A DNA stretch of 64,000 nt. Origin: Miscanthus floridulus (taxonomy: Eukaryota; Streptophyta; Magnoliopsida; Poales; Poaceae). The stretch is taken from the NCBI RefSeq assembly GCF_019320115.1, contig NC_089584.1, positions 73,191,533-73,255,532 on the forward strand. The letters run 5' to 3'. Position 1 is the stretch's first letter; each line of letters starts with the position of its first letter. The translations under genes and the position numbers were made by a program. The notes under the pieces are model-generated. The model had not been told where the DNA came from, made no database searches, and worked only from the letters and a program-made list of their open reading frames with translations. Positions 44,424 to 55,381 of the stretch are shown in pieces.

Positions 44424-45684
44424 TGTCAGTGTAGAAAGTAACCAACATGTAAAGATTTGTAGTTTTGCCATATGTTATGATCGGAGGTGGCCTAGCACTC
44501 AATGACATAGGGTTTATACTAGTTCAGGCAACATGCCCTATGTCTAGTTTGAGTCGGTCGGTGACTTTATTCCTGAGCCTAGGTGCTCAAAGTTTGTAGT
44601 GGGGTTACAAACAAGGAGAAAGATGGGGTGCACAAGAGGTCCGGTCGGCTCTGGTTGGAAGGGCCAAGAGCAACAGGAGCTCTGCTATGAGCTAAGTGTT
44701 CAAACATGTGCTTGAGGTCTGAACCCTGCGGTTCTGTGGCTGTGAGCTAGTGAACTTGGTCGATCTAATGAATCTAAAGGGACTGAGGTTAAATCAAGTT
44801 GGTCTATTGGGAGAGAGCGCATCCCCTTTTATAGATGAAGGGGATGGCCTTACAAGTGAGAGGGAGAGAGTACGAATGCTTCTAAGCCTTGTTGCCCACA
44901 CCGATGGGTATAGGATGATGGTAGGTGCCCACAACACTATTGGATGTCAGATGCACATGGGAGGTTCCATCGTTCTTGTTTGGGTATGACAGATGTCGGT
45001 ACCTGCACATACTGTTGATGCCTAGAGGCATGTGAGGAGTTTCACCATGTGCACTCAGTACGGTAAATCCCAGTGCCCACAACACTGTCGATACCCAGAG
45101 GCATGTGGGGGAGCCTTACCGTATGGGAGTATAATGGCGCCCACAATACTATAGGGGAAATTTAGGCGCCTACAATACTGTTTGTGTCAGGGCGGTTGTA
45201 GAGTACTGTTCCTACAGGTGTACAGGGTATGGTCTCTGGTATCATGGTTTGACTTGTGCGCCTTGCCTTGCTTTCTCTGCATGTCTCCTGGTCCCTACCG
45301 AGTGGGTGTCTCTGGTCGGTTGATCCTAGTTGGCTCTGATCGTGCTAGTCGAAGAAGAGCGGTGAGCAGGGGCTAGGCATATCCCTGGTCAGAGAGTGCA
45401 GGGTCAGAGTCGGAAGCGGTGCTTTTGGCCAAGCCTTCCAGTCGAAGAGGTCATCCGGAGGTAGGCTGGTGACCAAAGCAAGCGCTCCGGTCGGAGAGGT
45501 GGGCCAGAGTCAGAAAACAGGCGCTGTTCCTCCTTGGCCTGACCTTCCGGTCAAAGATTGGATCACTCCCCTGGCCTATCGCTCTGATACTTGGGTTGGC
45601 CCATGAGTTGTGTGTTATTAGTTTGGGCCAAGCCTTTGTTTGGGAAGTTGGTCTGCGAGGGACCCTGGGTCTATGAACCCGACA
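44424..45684 (-). repeat. G 3' LTR
   Basis: About 1,261 bp. In element sense it starts TGTCGGGTTCATAGACC (45684) after the tract CTCGGGGGCTCC and ends CACTGACA (44424). TATA box (TATAAAAGG, minus) at 44833-44825. Confidence 0.83.
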
Positions 45685-47351
45685 GGAGCCCCCGAGCCCC
45701 TGGGCAATTCGGGCAGAATCGTCCAAGGATTTTTGTCTTGACGGCGAGTGCACACGAGCGCACCCACAGGTGTAGCCCCTGAGCCCCTGGGTAGTTTGGG
45801 CAGAACCATCTGGGGGGTTTTCCATGTTGTTAGTGGAGGAGGTTTTCTTTTCAATGGTGGGTGCACGCGAGCGCACCCATGGGTGAAGCCCCCGAGCCCC
45901 TAGGCGGTTTGGGCAGAACTGTCTGGGGGTGTTCAGTAGTAGGCGTGTGTGCATGTTTTTTCAGTCAAGGTGGAGTTGTTAACCAAGGCATCATTGTGCA
46001 GCCGAGGCAGTTAGGCGTGGGGATCGAATGAGATGGAGCTCGTGGATCCTAACATCGGTGCATGCTGTGGGATTGGGCGAGGTAGTTAGTTCATTAGTTT
46101 AGGGATCAGGCGAGGTGACAAGGTAGTGCTTGTGGATCCTGGCCTCGGTGCAGCCCACGCAGCCGAGGAAGTTAGTTTGTTAGTTTAGGGATCAAGCGAG
46201 GCAACAAGGCGGTGCTCATGGATCCTGATAGGGCGAGATCAGGGTCATAGACCCAGGCATTTTGGAGCATAGTCGGTGCGTAGCCAAATGGGGCAAGATT
46301 GGGGTCATAGACCCAGGTTGTTTTTGGAGCACAGTCGGAGCGTAGCTGGATGGGGCGAGATTAGGGTCACAGACCCAGGTTGTTTTTTGAGCGCAGTCGG
46401 AGCGTAGCCGGATGGGGCGAGATCGAGGTCGCAGACCTAGGTTGTTTTTGGAGCGTAGTCGGATGGGGCGAGATCGGGGTCATACACCCAGGTTGTTTTT
46501 GGAGCGCAGTCGGAGCATAGTCGGATGGGGCGAGATCGGGGTCATAGACCCAGGTATTTGGAGCACAGTCGGAAGGGGCGAGTTCGGGGTCATAGACCCA
46601 GGCTTTTTGTGTCTTGAGCCCCCAAGCCTTGTTGGGCCTTAGTAGGGGTCGTGTGAGTTATGTGCATTACCCCATCCTTGGTTCCTCACAACCGGAGGGG
46701 ATGAGTTTTGTCGCTTGTCCTGATCGCTCGGGCTCAAGTGATGCGCTCGGTGAGTTCGCTAACAGGTATGATCGAGCGGAATCTGGGTTCGTCATTCATG
46801 ATAGGGTCAGCATATCCCTCTTGTGACATTCCATTGCTCCTTTACCTATAACCCAGTAGATGCCTATGTCCTTTTGGAGACCGACCCAGGTGCCCTAATG
46901 GCCTCCCCTCGATGGAGATTATGTGGGCTTAGCAAGAGGTTTAGGATTGAACAAGAAGGTTGAGATGACCCTGTCTGCTAGACTAGGTGAGGGCTGCACG
47001 GGGCTTATCTATGTTTTTCTCCCATGGCTCTGTTGGTTGCTCATGTCGAATGAGACAACCGCCGCTTCATGACGCAACATGGAGCGTTGTGATGCATTTT
47101 GCTGCACATGCGATGCTTAGTTCCTGAGCCCCCGGGCGGTTTAGGGCCAAAATCATCTGGGAGTCACGGGCATATGGAACGAATGCGTGTATAGATGTAT
47201 GAAACGATTTATAAAGAAATAGAGGGGGTTGGTAGTTTTTACCTTGATGACTTGAGTGCCAAGGTTTTGGAGAGCTTCAATCAGAAACGTCCGACCGGGA
47301 CCCTTGCCCATCGTTCGTGATGGAGTCGGCATGGCCTACATGGGGCATCCC
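45685..47351 (-). other. G 3' noncoding region with duplicated tract segments
   Basis: Three diverged copies of a segment with GAGCCCCTGGGCAATTCGGG and GCGCACCCACAGGTG lie at about 45700-45950, then the 46222-46610 tandem repeat, then unique sequence up to the C insertion. The duplication ATCCC at 47347-47351 ends it. No gene on the minus strand. Confidence 0.65.
46222..46610 (-). repeat. Tandem repeat of about 61 bp, about seven units
   Basis: Units begin GGGGCGAGATCGGGGTCATA at 46222, 46291, 46352, 46415, 46467, 46527 and 46577 (approximate starts); two units are shortened by loss of an AGCGTAGCCGGAT segment. It lies in the G internal 3' region. Confidence 0.85.
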
Positions 47352-49905
47352 TATGGTAGAACCTCCTAAGAAATCAGGCCCATGTGCATCTATCGTCGTC
47401 TCAATAGACCTCTGATAGCGTACACAAGTTCCCAACAACTTAACAGGTCTGTCGGGTGTCCGTGGGAAACCCGAATCATCCACGAATCTTTTCTGAACAG
47501 GATCCCAATCACAGACATTGCAGATTACAACAGTTTATTCAAATATATACATCAGAGTAAAATATAGCGGAAGTCTTACGATAACATAGTTTACAAACCA
47601 GTTGTTTCAAACTTACAAAACCATAAGTGTCATACAACTATAGTAGTGGGATAATATTACATTAACATTATTTATCATACAAACTAGTGCCTTGTCCGAA
47701 GGCCATTCATCATTCCTCATCGTCATTGACTTCAAACACTGACATGCAGCAGGGACCAAAACAAGCCTGCACATGCGACTCACCTGCAATAAGGGTTAAC
47801 AAACCCTGAGTACAAAAGTACTCAACAAGACTGACCCAATGTAAAAGGGGTGAAGGACTTTTAGAGATGCAGGTGTTGGGGTAAGGTAAGCATGTAGCAA
47901 GATTCAAAAGTTCTTTGCCAAAAGCTTACTATTCTTGATCCTATTTTCAACTTTTACCCCTAAGTCTTCTTAGTTCATTATCTCAACTAAGTGTTCATAT
48001 TCCATGTTCCAATCCTTTTCATTCCATTCCTTTTCTCAAATTTTAGTAATTCACCAGTCCTGCATTGCTTCTATAATGAAACGAGTCTCCATATCCGTGG
48101 AGCACTGGCAATTCGAATTGATTCAAGTCCTAGCTGGGGATTCCTTATCACACGACATATGTAGAACTTAATCTTGCATACATCAACCTCGCTACCGGAT
48201 CCTCCTATACTAAGCCGTCTCCACGCCGCCCGAGAGCATAGCACACCTCCAATCCGGCCACATTCCAGCCATGAGGGTACACGCTACTCCCGCTATCTCT
48301 CCACTCCTAGTGCATGGGCATTTGTCTTAGTATCGGATTAGCCGAAGTAGGCTTATCGGAGTATGTGACTAGTACTACATAGAGTCTCATTCAGAAGATC
48401 CACAATGAGTGGCCTTTAAGCGACATAGTCAGCAACACTACCCAACATTCAAGATAAGTCACCCAACTAGTCTCTAGTTCATTCCATCTTCTTTCTTTCT
48501 TTGGCCAGAATGCCATCTTTGAGTGTATCGAAACTTTTAATTTGAAAGCCTACCATAAAGCATACTAAGCATTCTATGCCTTTGTAAATGAAATCATCTT
48601 CAAGGATGGTAAACACTTAGGGTTTGCTTTTATCCATTTTTGAATTAAATTTGGAATTAAGCTCAAAATGAACTTATTCCAAATGACCTCAAAATTTTAT
48701 GTAAGCTTACTCATGACAAATTAGTGTACCAAAACAAATTTCATAATTTTTGGAATTATACAGTGGCCTACAAAAATCATGGAAATTACATTTATTAATT
48801 AATTGAGCAATTTTTATCACATTCAAAAAGTACTGTAAATCAACATTTCATATTTTCCTAAATAATATTCATCATAGAGAGGTCACACAAAAATTTTCAT
48901 AATTTTTGGAGCTCTAAATAAATCTACATAAAAATAACAAAAATAGACACTATTCATCCATTTCTGAAAATAGAAAAATTCCATTTGAACTACACAGTCG
49001 CTGACATACGGGACCCACTTGTCATCCCTAACCTTTGGCTTTGACCGTGGCGACGATGGCGGCGGCGTCGGGAAACAGAGGAGAGAAAGAAAAGCTGATA
49101 ACGTCGTCGGAGCTTTATAGCGTGGCCAAGAGAGTGAGGGAACGACACGCAGCGAGCATCCCATGCCAGCGCGAAGCCGAGGGCGGCCACGAGCGCATCT
49201 GGAAGGCCGGAGAAAGGATGCCGGCGGTGGGGCGGTGGTCGTGCACTGTTCACCCAAAATTTTAGAATTGCCATCTATTTTAAAATTCAAATTACTCCCA
49301 AATTTTATAAAGAAGTTGAAAATCTCCAAAAATAAAAGTTATTCAAAATCAAAAGTTCTACAACTTTGCTTAAATGAACATTTTCAAATTCTTCCTCCAT
49401 TTTGAAATTTGAATTTGGGGTGCATTTGAGCATTTGAATCATTTCAAAATTACTCCAAATTTTATATGTAAACTTTAAAAACTTTGAATACCAAAGTTGA
49501 TCCTTATAAAATAAGCTTCAACTTTGCTTTTTGTCACACCCCCAAATTCCAAATATATTTTGAATTAGACAAAAGGGGCAAAAAGGACTTTTATGGTTTG
49601 AATTTGAATTCAAATTTGATTTGTTTACCTTTTTACTCAACTATGATATTTGACTAGTTACATGGCCCATTAGGGTTATTTGAGTCAATTGACACATGGT
49701 CTCACATGATCACATGAAATTTGACCCTTGTGGTCATGATCTTTATTTAGAGTTTTGAATCACATTACATCACATAAAATAACAACTTATGAAATAAAGC
49801 TTATTTAGTGAATGCATTCAAATTTTTCTACTTTATGATTGCTTTGCAATGCATATGATGACATGTCAAGTTTTAGTGCTAGGTCAAAACACCAGAGGTG
49901 TTACA
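47352..49905 (-). repeat. Element C 3' LTR, with 474 bp and 629 bp deletions
   Basis: 2,554 bp against 3,680 bp for the 5' LTR. The deletion junctions are at 48615/48616 (5' LTR bases about 55115-55588 missing; shared ACA at the ends) and 49060-49066 (about 56037-56665 missing; shared GGCG). Gene-like frames near 48990-49329 lie in the GC-rich core and are not called. Confidence 0.9.
47710..47784 (-). other. Conserved Cys-rich coding block, element C 3' LTR
   Basis: After a TTGCAG, the minus strand reads GESHVQACFGPCCMSVFEV then NDDEE and TGA. Similar to the A block in length, Cys positions and acidic end. Hairpin GAGTAC-N4-GTACTC at 47808-47823. Confidence 0.5.
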
Positions 49906-49922
49906 ACCCTTCCCCCTTAAAG
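49906..49922 (-). promoter_or_regulatory. Element C polypurine tract
   Basis: In element sense TTTAAGGGGGAAGGGT precedes the LTR start TGTAACACC. Confidence 0.8.
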
Positions 49923-50076
49923 AAATCTCGTCCCGAGATTTAAAACCTAAGGCTAAGTAATGGAAAAGGAAACATGTCAAACTAACACATCATAACTTTG
50001 TTCAAAAAGCTAGTGAGGGGGGTTTTCCATTCTTTTGGCAAAAGAGACAAGTTACAACATAAACAAGGTATTGCAA

Positions 50077-51282
50077 CTAAATAGAAGCGAAGAAGTCCAG
50101 AAAGTTTTCTTCTAAGTAATCCTTAGACTCCCAAGTAGCTTCATCTTCAGTATGTTGATTCCATTGTACTTTGTAGAACTTGATTGTACGTCTTTGAGTG
50201 ACTCGATCTTTCTGATCTAAGACTCTAATGGGGTACTTGGCATAGGTCAAATCAGGTTCTAGTTCTACATCACCAAAGTCAATCATTTGGTCAGGTACTT
50301 GAAGACACTTCTTTAACTAGGATACATGGAAGATATCATGCACAGCTGACATGTGATCTGGTAGCTTGACGCGATAGGCGACCGGTCCACATCGTTATTG
50401 GACTTGAAAAGGACCAACATAATGGGGCGCCAACTTTCCCTGAATCCCAAAACGATGAACTCCTTTCATCGGCGATACCTTGAGGTAGACATGATCTCCC
50501 ACTTTGAATTCTAGCGGTCGTCTCCTCTTATCAGCATAGCTTTTCTATCGGGATTGAGCTACCTTCATATTAGCTTGTATGAGTTTAACTTTCTATTTAG
50601 CTTCCTTGACCACATCCGGCCCAAAGAACCAATGTTCTCTAGCTTCTGACCAATTTAAAGGTGTCTAGAATCTACGGCCATACAATGCTTCGAATGGTGC
50701 CATTTTAATGCTCTCTTGATAGCTATTGTTGTATGAGAATTCAGCTAAGGGAAGGCATTCATCCCATTTAGCACCATAGGAAAGGACACATGCTCTCAAC
50801 ATATCTTCAAGAATTTGATTTACCCTTTCAGTCTGTCCATCTGTTTGCGGATGATAACGGATAAGTTTGGTTCCCAAAGACTCATGTAGACTTTTCCAAA
50901 ACTTAGATATGAATAATGATCCTCTGTTAGAGACAATGGTCTTGGGTGCCCCATGCAGACTGAAGATTCTATCAAGATAAAGCTTTGCATACTATTCCAC
51001 TCAATATTTATCTCTGACTGGTAAGAAATGAGCTATCTTGGTTAGGCGATCAACAATAACCCATATTGAATTGTAGCCTGCAGATGTCCTAGGCAATCCC
51101 ATGATGAAGTCCATACAGATATCTTCCCACTTCCAAGATGGAACTGGCAATGAATGTAATGGACCTGCAGTCTTCATGTGAACTGCTTTGACTCTTTGAC
51201 AAATATCACATTTGGCCACATATTGAGCTATTTCTATTTTCATTTTGGTCCACCAATATCTCTTTCTCAGATCATGGTACAT
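50077..51282 (-). pseudogene. Element C integrase and chromodomain (broken)
   Basis: Integrase zinc-binding region ([28 protein letters not shown]) and core start (KWEDICMDFIMGLPRTSAGY) in 51282-51001, then YHPQTDGQTERVNQ...SYNNSYQESI in 50877-50665, and a chromodomain in 50286-50077 (IKFYKVQWNQHTEDEATWES) ending at TAG 50079-50077. Stops between these stretches include a TAG near 50319 and others near 50395, 50550 and 50670. Probably aids targeting to heterochromatin in the family; dead in this copy. Confidence 0.9.
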
Positions 51283-52550
51283 TTTGTTGCTACCTGGATG
51301 AATGGAGTATCTTGTAGAATGAGCTTCATCAAGAATCTGCTTTCATAGCTCCAGACTTTTGGGTACTACCAATCTATCTTTGAACCATACGACATCGGAT
51401 TCATCAATATTGAAACATGTTGGTTTTCTAGATCTGACTTTATCTTTGATATGGGCTATACCCTTACTTTTCCATTGAGCAACAATGATCTGATCTTTGA
51501 TAGTGGACTCAACTACAATATTGGACAGGGAACCTTGTTCTATGATTTGTAAATTCAGATGCTCCATCTCTTGACACAATGTTCGTTGCATAGGTTTCAC
51601 AGTCAGACAATGGCAATGACTCTTGCGACTTAGGGCATCGGCAACCACATTAGCCTTGCCCAGATGATAATGCACTTCTAAGTCATAATCTTTAATAAGT
51701 TCTAACCATCTTCTTTGCCTCATATTCAACTCTAACTGAGTGAAGATATATTTCAAACTTTTATGATCCATATAGATATGACAGATATTGCCCAATAAAT
51801 AATATCGCCAAACCTTGAGTGCATGAACAACAATGACTAATTCAAGATCATGAGTGGGATAATGTTCTTCATGCTTCTTGAGTTGTCTGGAAGCATACAC
51901 TATGACTCTGCCTTCTTGCATAAGAACACAGCCAATACCAATTCTAGATGCATCACAATAGATATCAAATAGCCTCTCGATATCAGGTTGTGCTAATACT
52001 AGTGCAGTTGTCAGCAACTTCTTTAATGTTTGAAAGGCCTTCTCACATTCTGTTGACCATACAAACTTAGTTTGATTTTTTCAGCAGTCCAGTAATTGGC
52101 TTTGCAATTCTAGAGAAGTCAGGGATGAACTGACGGTAATAACCTACCAACCCTAGAAAACTACGAACTTGATGAACAGTGGTAGGTGCTCTCTAGTTAA
52201 GGACTTCTTCTACCTTGCTCGGATCAACAGCTATACCTTCAGCAGATAACACATGACCTAGAAATTGTACTTCCTCTAACCAGAATGCACATTTACTGAA
52301 TTTGGCATATAATTTGTGGTCTCTTAATCATTGTAGAACAATGCAGAGATGTTCTGCATGTTCCTCTTTGCTCTTAGAATAGATAAGATTGTCATCAATG
52401 AACACCACTACAAACTTATCCAACTCGGGCATGAAAACTGAGTTCATCAGGTACATGAAATGAGCCGGGCCATTGGTCAGCCCAAAAGACATGACTAAAT
52501 ACTCATATAGACCATATCAGGTAGTAAACGCTATCTTTGGCACATCTTCC
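51283..52550 (-). pseudogene. Element C reverse transcriptase end and RNase H (frameshifted)
   Basis: RT active site [12 protein letters not shown] at about 52415-52380, connection domain, then a one-base indel in a T run at 52075-52081 that shifts the frame. RNase H ([17 protein letters not shown], about 51970-51920; [16 protein letters not shown]) lies in the open stretch 52017-51343. Other stops: TAG at 52552-52550 and TGA at 52519-52517. Confidence 0.9.
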
Positions 52551-53083
52551 TATCTAATCTTAATCTGGTGATAGCCTGATCTCAAGTCTATCTTTGAGAA
52601 CACCTTAGCTCCCGCAAGTTGGTCAAAAAGCAAATCAATTCGGGGTAAGGGGTATTTGTTCATTATGGTGACTTCATTTAACAGCCGATAGTCAATACAT
52701 AACCTTAAGGTTTGATCTTTTTTCTTCACGAAGATAGCAGGGCATCCCCAAGGTGATGCACTAGGTTGAATGAAACCCTTGTCTAACAATTCTTGTAGTT
52801 GGATTTTTAATTCTGCTAGTTCTTTGGGTGGCATCCTATATGCTCTTCTGGACACAGGTGTCATTCCTAGTTTTAGATCAATTCTAAACTCTACATCTCG
52901 GTCTGGTGGTAGACCATGCAGATCATTAGGAAAGACATCCATAAATTCACATACCACTGAAATTTTCTCAGCTTCTTCAACAGTAGTTGCACAGACTGTT
53001 CCAACCGTACTCTTAGGAAAGGGAAGTTGGATGAGAAGTTGGGTTTTGCTATCAGGTACATTTATCCTTATGGTTCTACGCAT
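52551..53083 (-). pseudogene. Element C protease-RT linker and RT N-terminus
   Basis: An open stretch of 177 codons: [20 protein letters not shown], then RT start [20 protein letters not shown] and [40 protein letters not shown] (contains the first RT catalytic Asp). It ends at a TAG at 52552-52550. Confidence 0.9.
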
Positions 53084-53230
53084 GACATCTATGACAGCCC
53101 CATGTTGAGTTAACTAGTTCATACCAAGGATCACATCTATATCTTGATCCTTTAATATCAGCATATTGGTAGGGAACTCATAACCTCCCAAATCAATAGG
53201 TACATGCTGAACTATCTCCCTTGTACAGAT

Positions 53231-53416
53231 TCATCCCTCGGGCGACTGTATATGATATGGTTCTTTTGTTTCCCCAATAGTTATCCCATGCTTCACAACA
53301 AATGTATGATTGATGAATGTATGGGATGCACCAGAATCAAATAAGGTAATTACAGGATGCTTAGTAATGGGAAACATACCAATCATTACTAGTTCTCCTT
53401 CTAGAATAGATTCCAC
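53231..53416 (-). pseudogene. Element C protease N-part
   Basis: Aspartic protease with the intact motif LFDSGASHTFIN (compare DSSAS in A). It opens SILEGELVMIGMFPITKHPV and stops at TGA 53233-53231. Further protease sequence follows at 53230-53090 with at least one more stop. Confidence 0.87.
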
Positions 53417-53439
53417 CTGAGTATAGAAGACCCTTCTAG

Positions 53440-53806
53440 TTTTCTTCTCAGCCTAATCCTTCTGACTGTTCTGAGCATTGCCCTTGTACTGATTCCGAGC
53501 TTGAGTAACAGGGGCTTTAGGTGCATTAGGATCACTCTTCCTGGGATACGGACATTCTTAGGAAAAGTGTCTGGGTTTACCACAATTATAACATGGATAA
53601 TTATGATTGTGGGGAGTAGTAGTGTAGTTTGCATTATTTGTATTCTTTTGCTGCTGCGGTGCTTGATGAGGATAAGGCGTATTACTTGCAGGGCGAATAA
53701 AGATTTGCTACCTGCTTTGGCTTTGTTGTGGGCGGAATGGCACATGGCCATGATTCTGAGGATGGTAGACTATCTTTTGATGCTTTCCACTCCATGATCC
53801 GAAAGC
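53440..53806 (-). pseudogene. Element C gag remnant: zinc knuckle end only
   Basis: Only the last part of Gag remains: a Gln/Pro/Asn-rich linker and a CCHC knuckle (CYNCGKPRHFS, stop, ECP; about 53603-53555) with TAA at 53560-53558. It starts within about 20 bp of the primer site, so the capsid domain and leader have been removed. The element cannot make particles itself. Confidence 0.8.
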
Positions 53807-53812
53807 AGATAC

Positions 53813-53824
53813 TCTCTGATACCA
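53813..53824 (-). promoter_or_regulatory. Element C primer-binding site
   Basis: In element sense TGGTATCAGAGA lies 2 nt after the 5' LTR end, the Met-tRNA type as in A. Confidence 0.88.
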
Positions 53825-54184
53825 GCTATGGTAGAACCTCCTAAGAAATCAGGCCCATGTGCATCTATCGTCGTCTCAACAGACCTCTGAGAGCGTACAC
53901 AAGTTCCCAACAACTTAATAGGTTTGTCGGGTGTCCTTGGGAAACCCGAATCATCCACGAATCTTTTCCGAACAGGATCCCAATCACAGACATTGCAGAT
54001 TACAATAGTTTATTCAAATATATACATTAGAGTAAAATATAGCAAAAGTCTTACGATAACATAGTTTACAAACCAGTTGTTTCAAACTTACAAAACCATA
54101 AGTGTCATACAACTATAGTAGTGGGATAATATTACATTAACATTATTTATCATACAAACTAGTGCCTTGTCCGAAGGCCATTCA

Positions 54185-54259
54185 TCATTCCTCATCGTCA
54201 TTGACTTCAAACACTGACATGCAGCAGGGACCAAAACAAGCCTGCGCATGCGACTCACC
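54185..54259 (-). other. Conserved Cys-rich coding block, element C 5' LTR
   Basis: The frame reads GESHAQACFGPCCMSVFEV then NDDEE and TGA; one residue differs from the 3' LTR copy. Confidence 0.5.
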
Positions 54260-54797
54260 TGCAACAAGGGTTAATAAACCCTGAGTACAAAAGTACTCAA
54301 CAAGACTAACCCAACATAAAAGGGGTGAAGGACTTTTAGAGATGCAGGTGTTGGGGTAAGGTAAGGATGTAGCAAGATTCAAAAGTTCTTTGCCAAAAGC
54401 TTACTATTCTTGATCCTATTTTCAACTTTTACCCCTAAGTCTTCTTAGTTCATTACCTCAACTAAGTGTTCATATTCCATGTTCCAATCCTTTTCATTCC
54501 ATTCCTTTTCTCAAATTTTAGTAATTCACCAGTCCTGCATTGCTTCTATAATGAAACGAGTCTCCATATCCACGGAGCACTGGCAATTCGAATTGATTCA
54601 AGTCCTAGCTGGGGATTCCTTATCACACGACATATGTAGAACTTAATCTTGCATACATCAATCTCGCTACCGGATCCTCCTATACTAAGACGTCTCCACG
54701 CCGCCCGAGAGCACAGCACACCTCCAATTCGGCCACATTCCAGCCACGAGGGTACACGCTACTCCCGCTATCTCTCCACTCCTAGTGCATGGGCATT

Positions 54798-54845
54798 TGT
54801 CTTAGTATTGGATTAGCCGAATGTCTTAGTATCAGATTAGCCGAA
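54798..54845. repeat. 24 bp tandem duplication in C 5' LTR
   Basis: Two copies of TGTCTTAGTATNNGATTAGC plus CGAA; the 3' LTR has one copy near 48330. Confidence 0.85.
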
Positions 54846-55219
54846 GTAGGCTTACCGGAGTATGTGACTAGTACTACAAAGAGTCTCATTCAGAAGATCC
54901 ACAATGAGTGGCCTTTAAGCGACATAGTTGGCAACACTACCCAACATTCAAGATAAGTCACCCAACTAGTCTCTAGTTCATTCCATCTTCTTTCTTTCTT
55001 TGGCCAGAATGCCATCTTTGAGTGTATCGAAACTTTTACTTTGAAAGCCTACCATAAAGCATACTAAGCATTCTACGCCTTTGTAAATGAAATCATCTTC
55101 AAGGATGGTAAACAATTAACAAGGTAGGCAATGCATCAAGTAGGTAACATTTGAATAAATCAACTTAATGCAATAGGTAACATAGGTGATAAACTTTTCA
55201 AAGTAAACAAGGTAATGGT

Positions 55220-55381
55220 TTAATGCATAAACCGGGGCTTGCCTTCGTTGATGATCTCGGGTTCCGGATCAGTACCACAAATATCGAATCCCAAGACAAC
55301 CGGGGATTCTTCCATAACTTGCTCAACTAGGATCGGTTCACTCTCGGATTCTACATAAAATAATAACATATGCTTCAACAT
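55220..55381 (-). CDS. Short acidic LTR frame in C 5' LTR (53 aa, hypothetical)
   Basis: ATG-started, uninterrupted, in element sense. Opens MLKHMLLFYVESESEPILVE, continues QVMEESPVVLGF and ends EIINEGKPRFMH before TAA. It matches the A frame (5992-6219) in start, QV-EE block, EP pair and NEGKPR end. No domain is recognised. Deleted from the C 3' LTR. Confidence 0.42.
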   Translation of the reverse strand: MLKHMLLFYVESESEPILVEQVMEESPVVLGFDICGTDPEPEIINEGKPRFMH

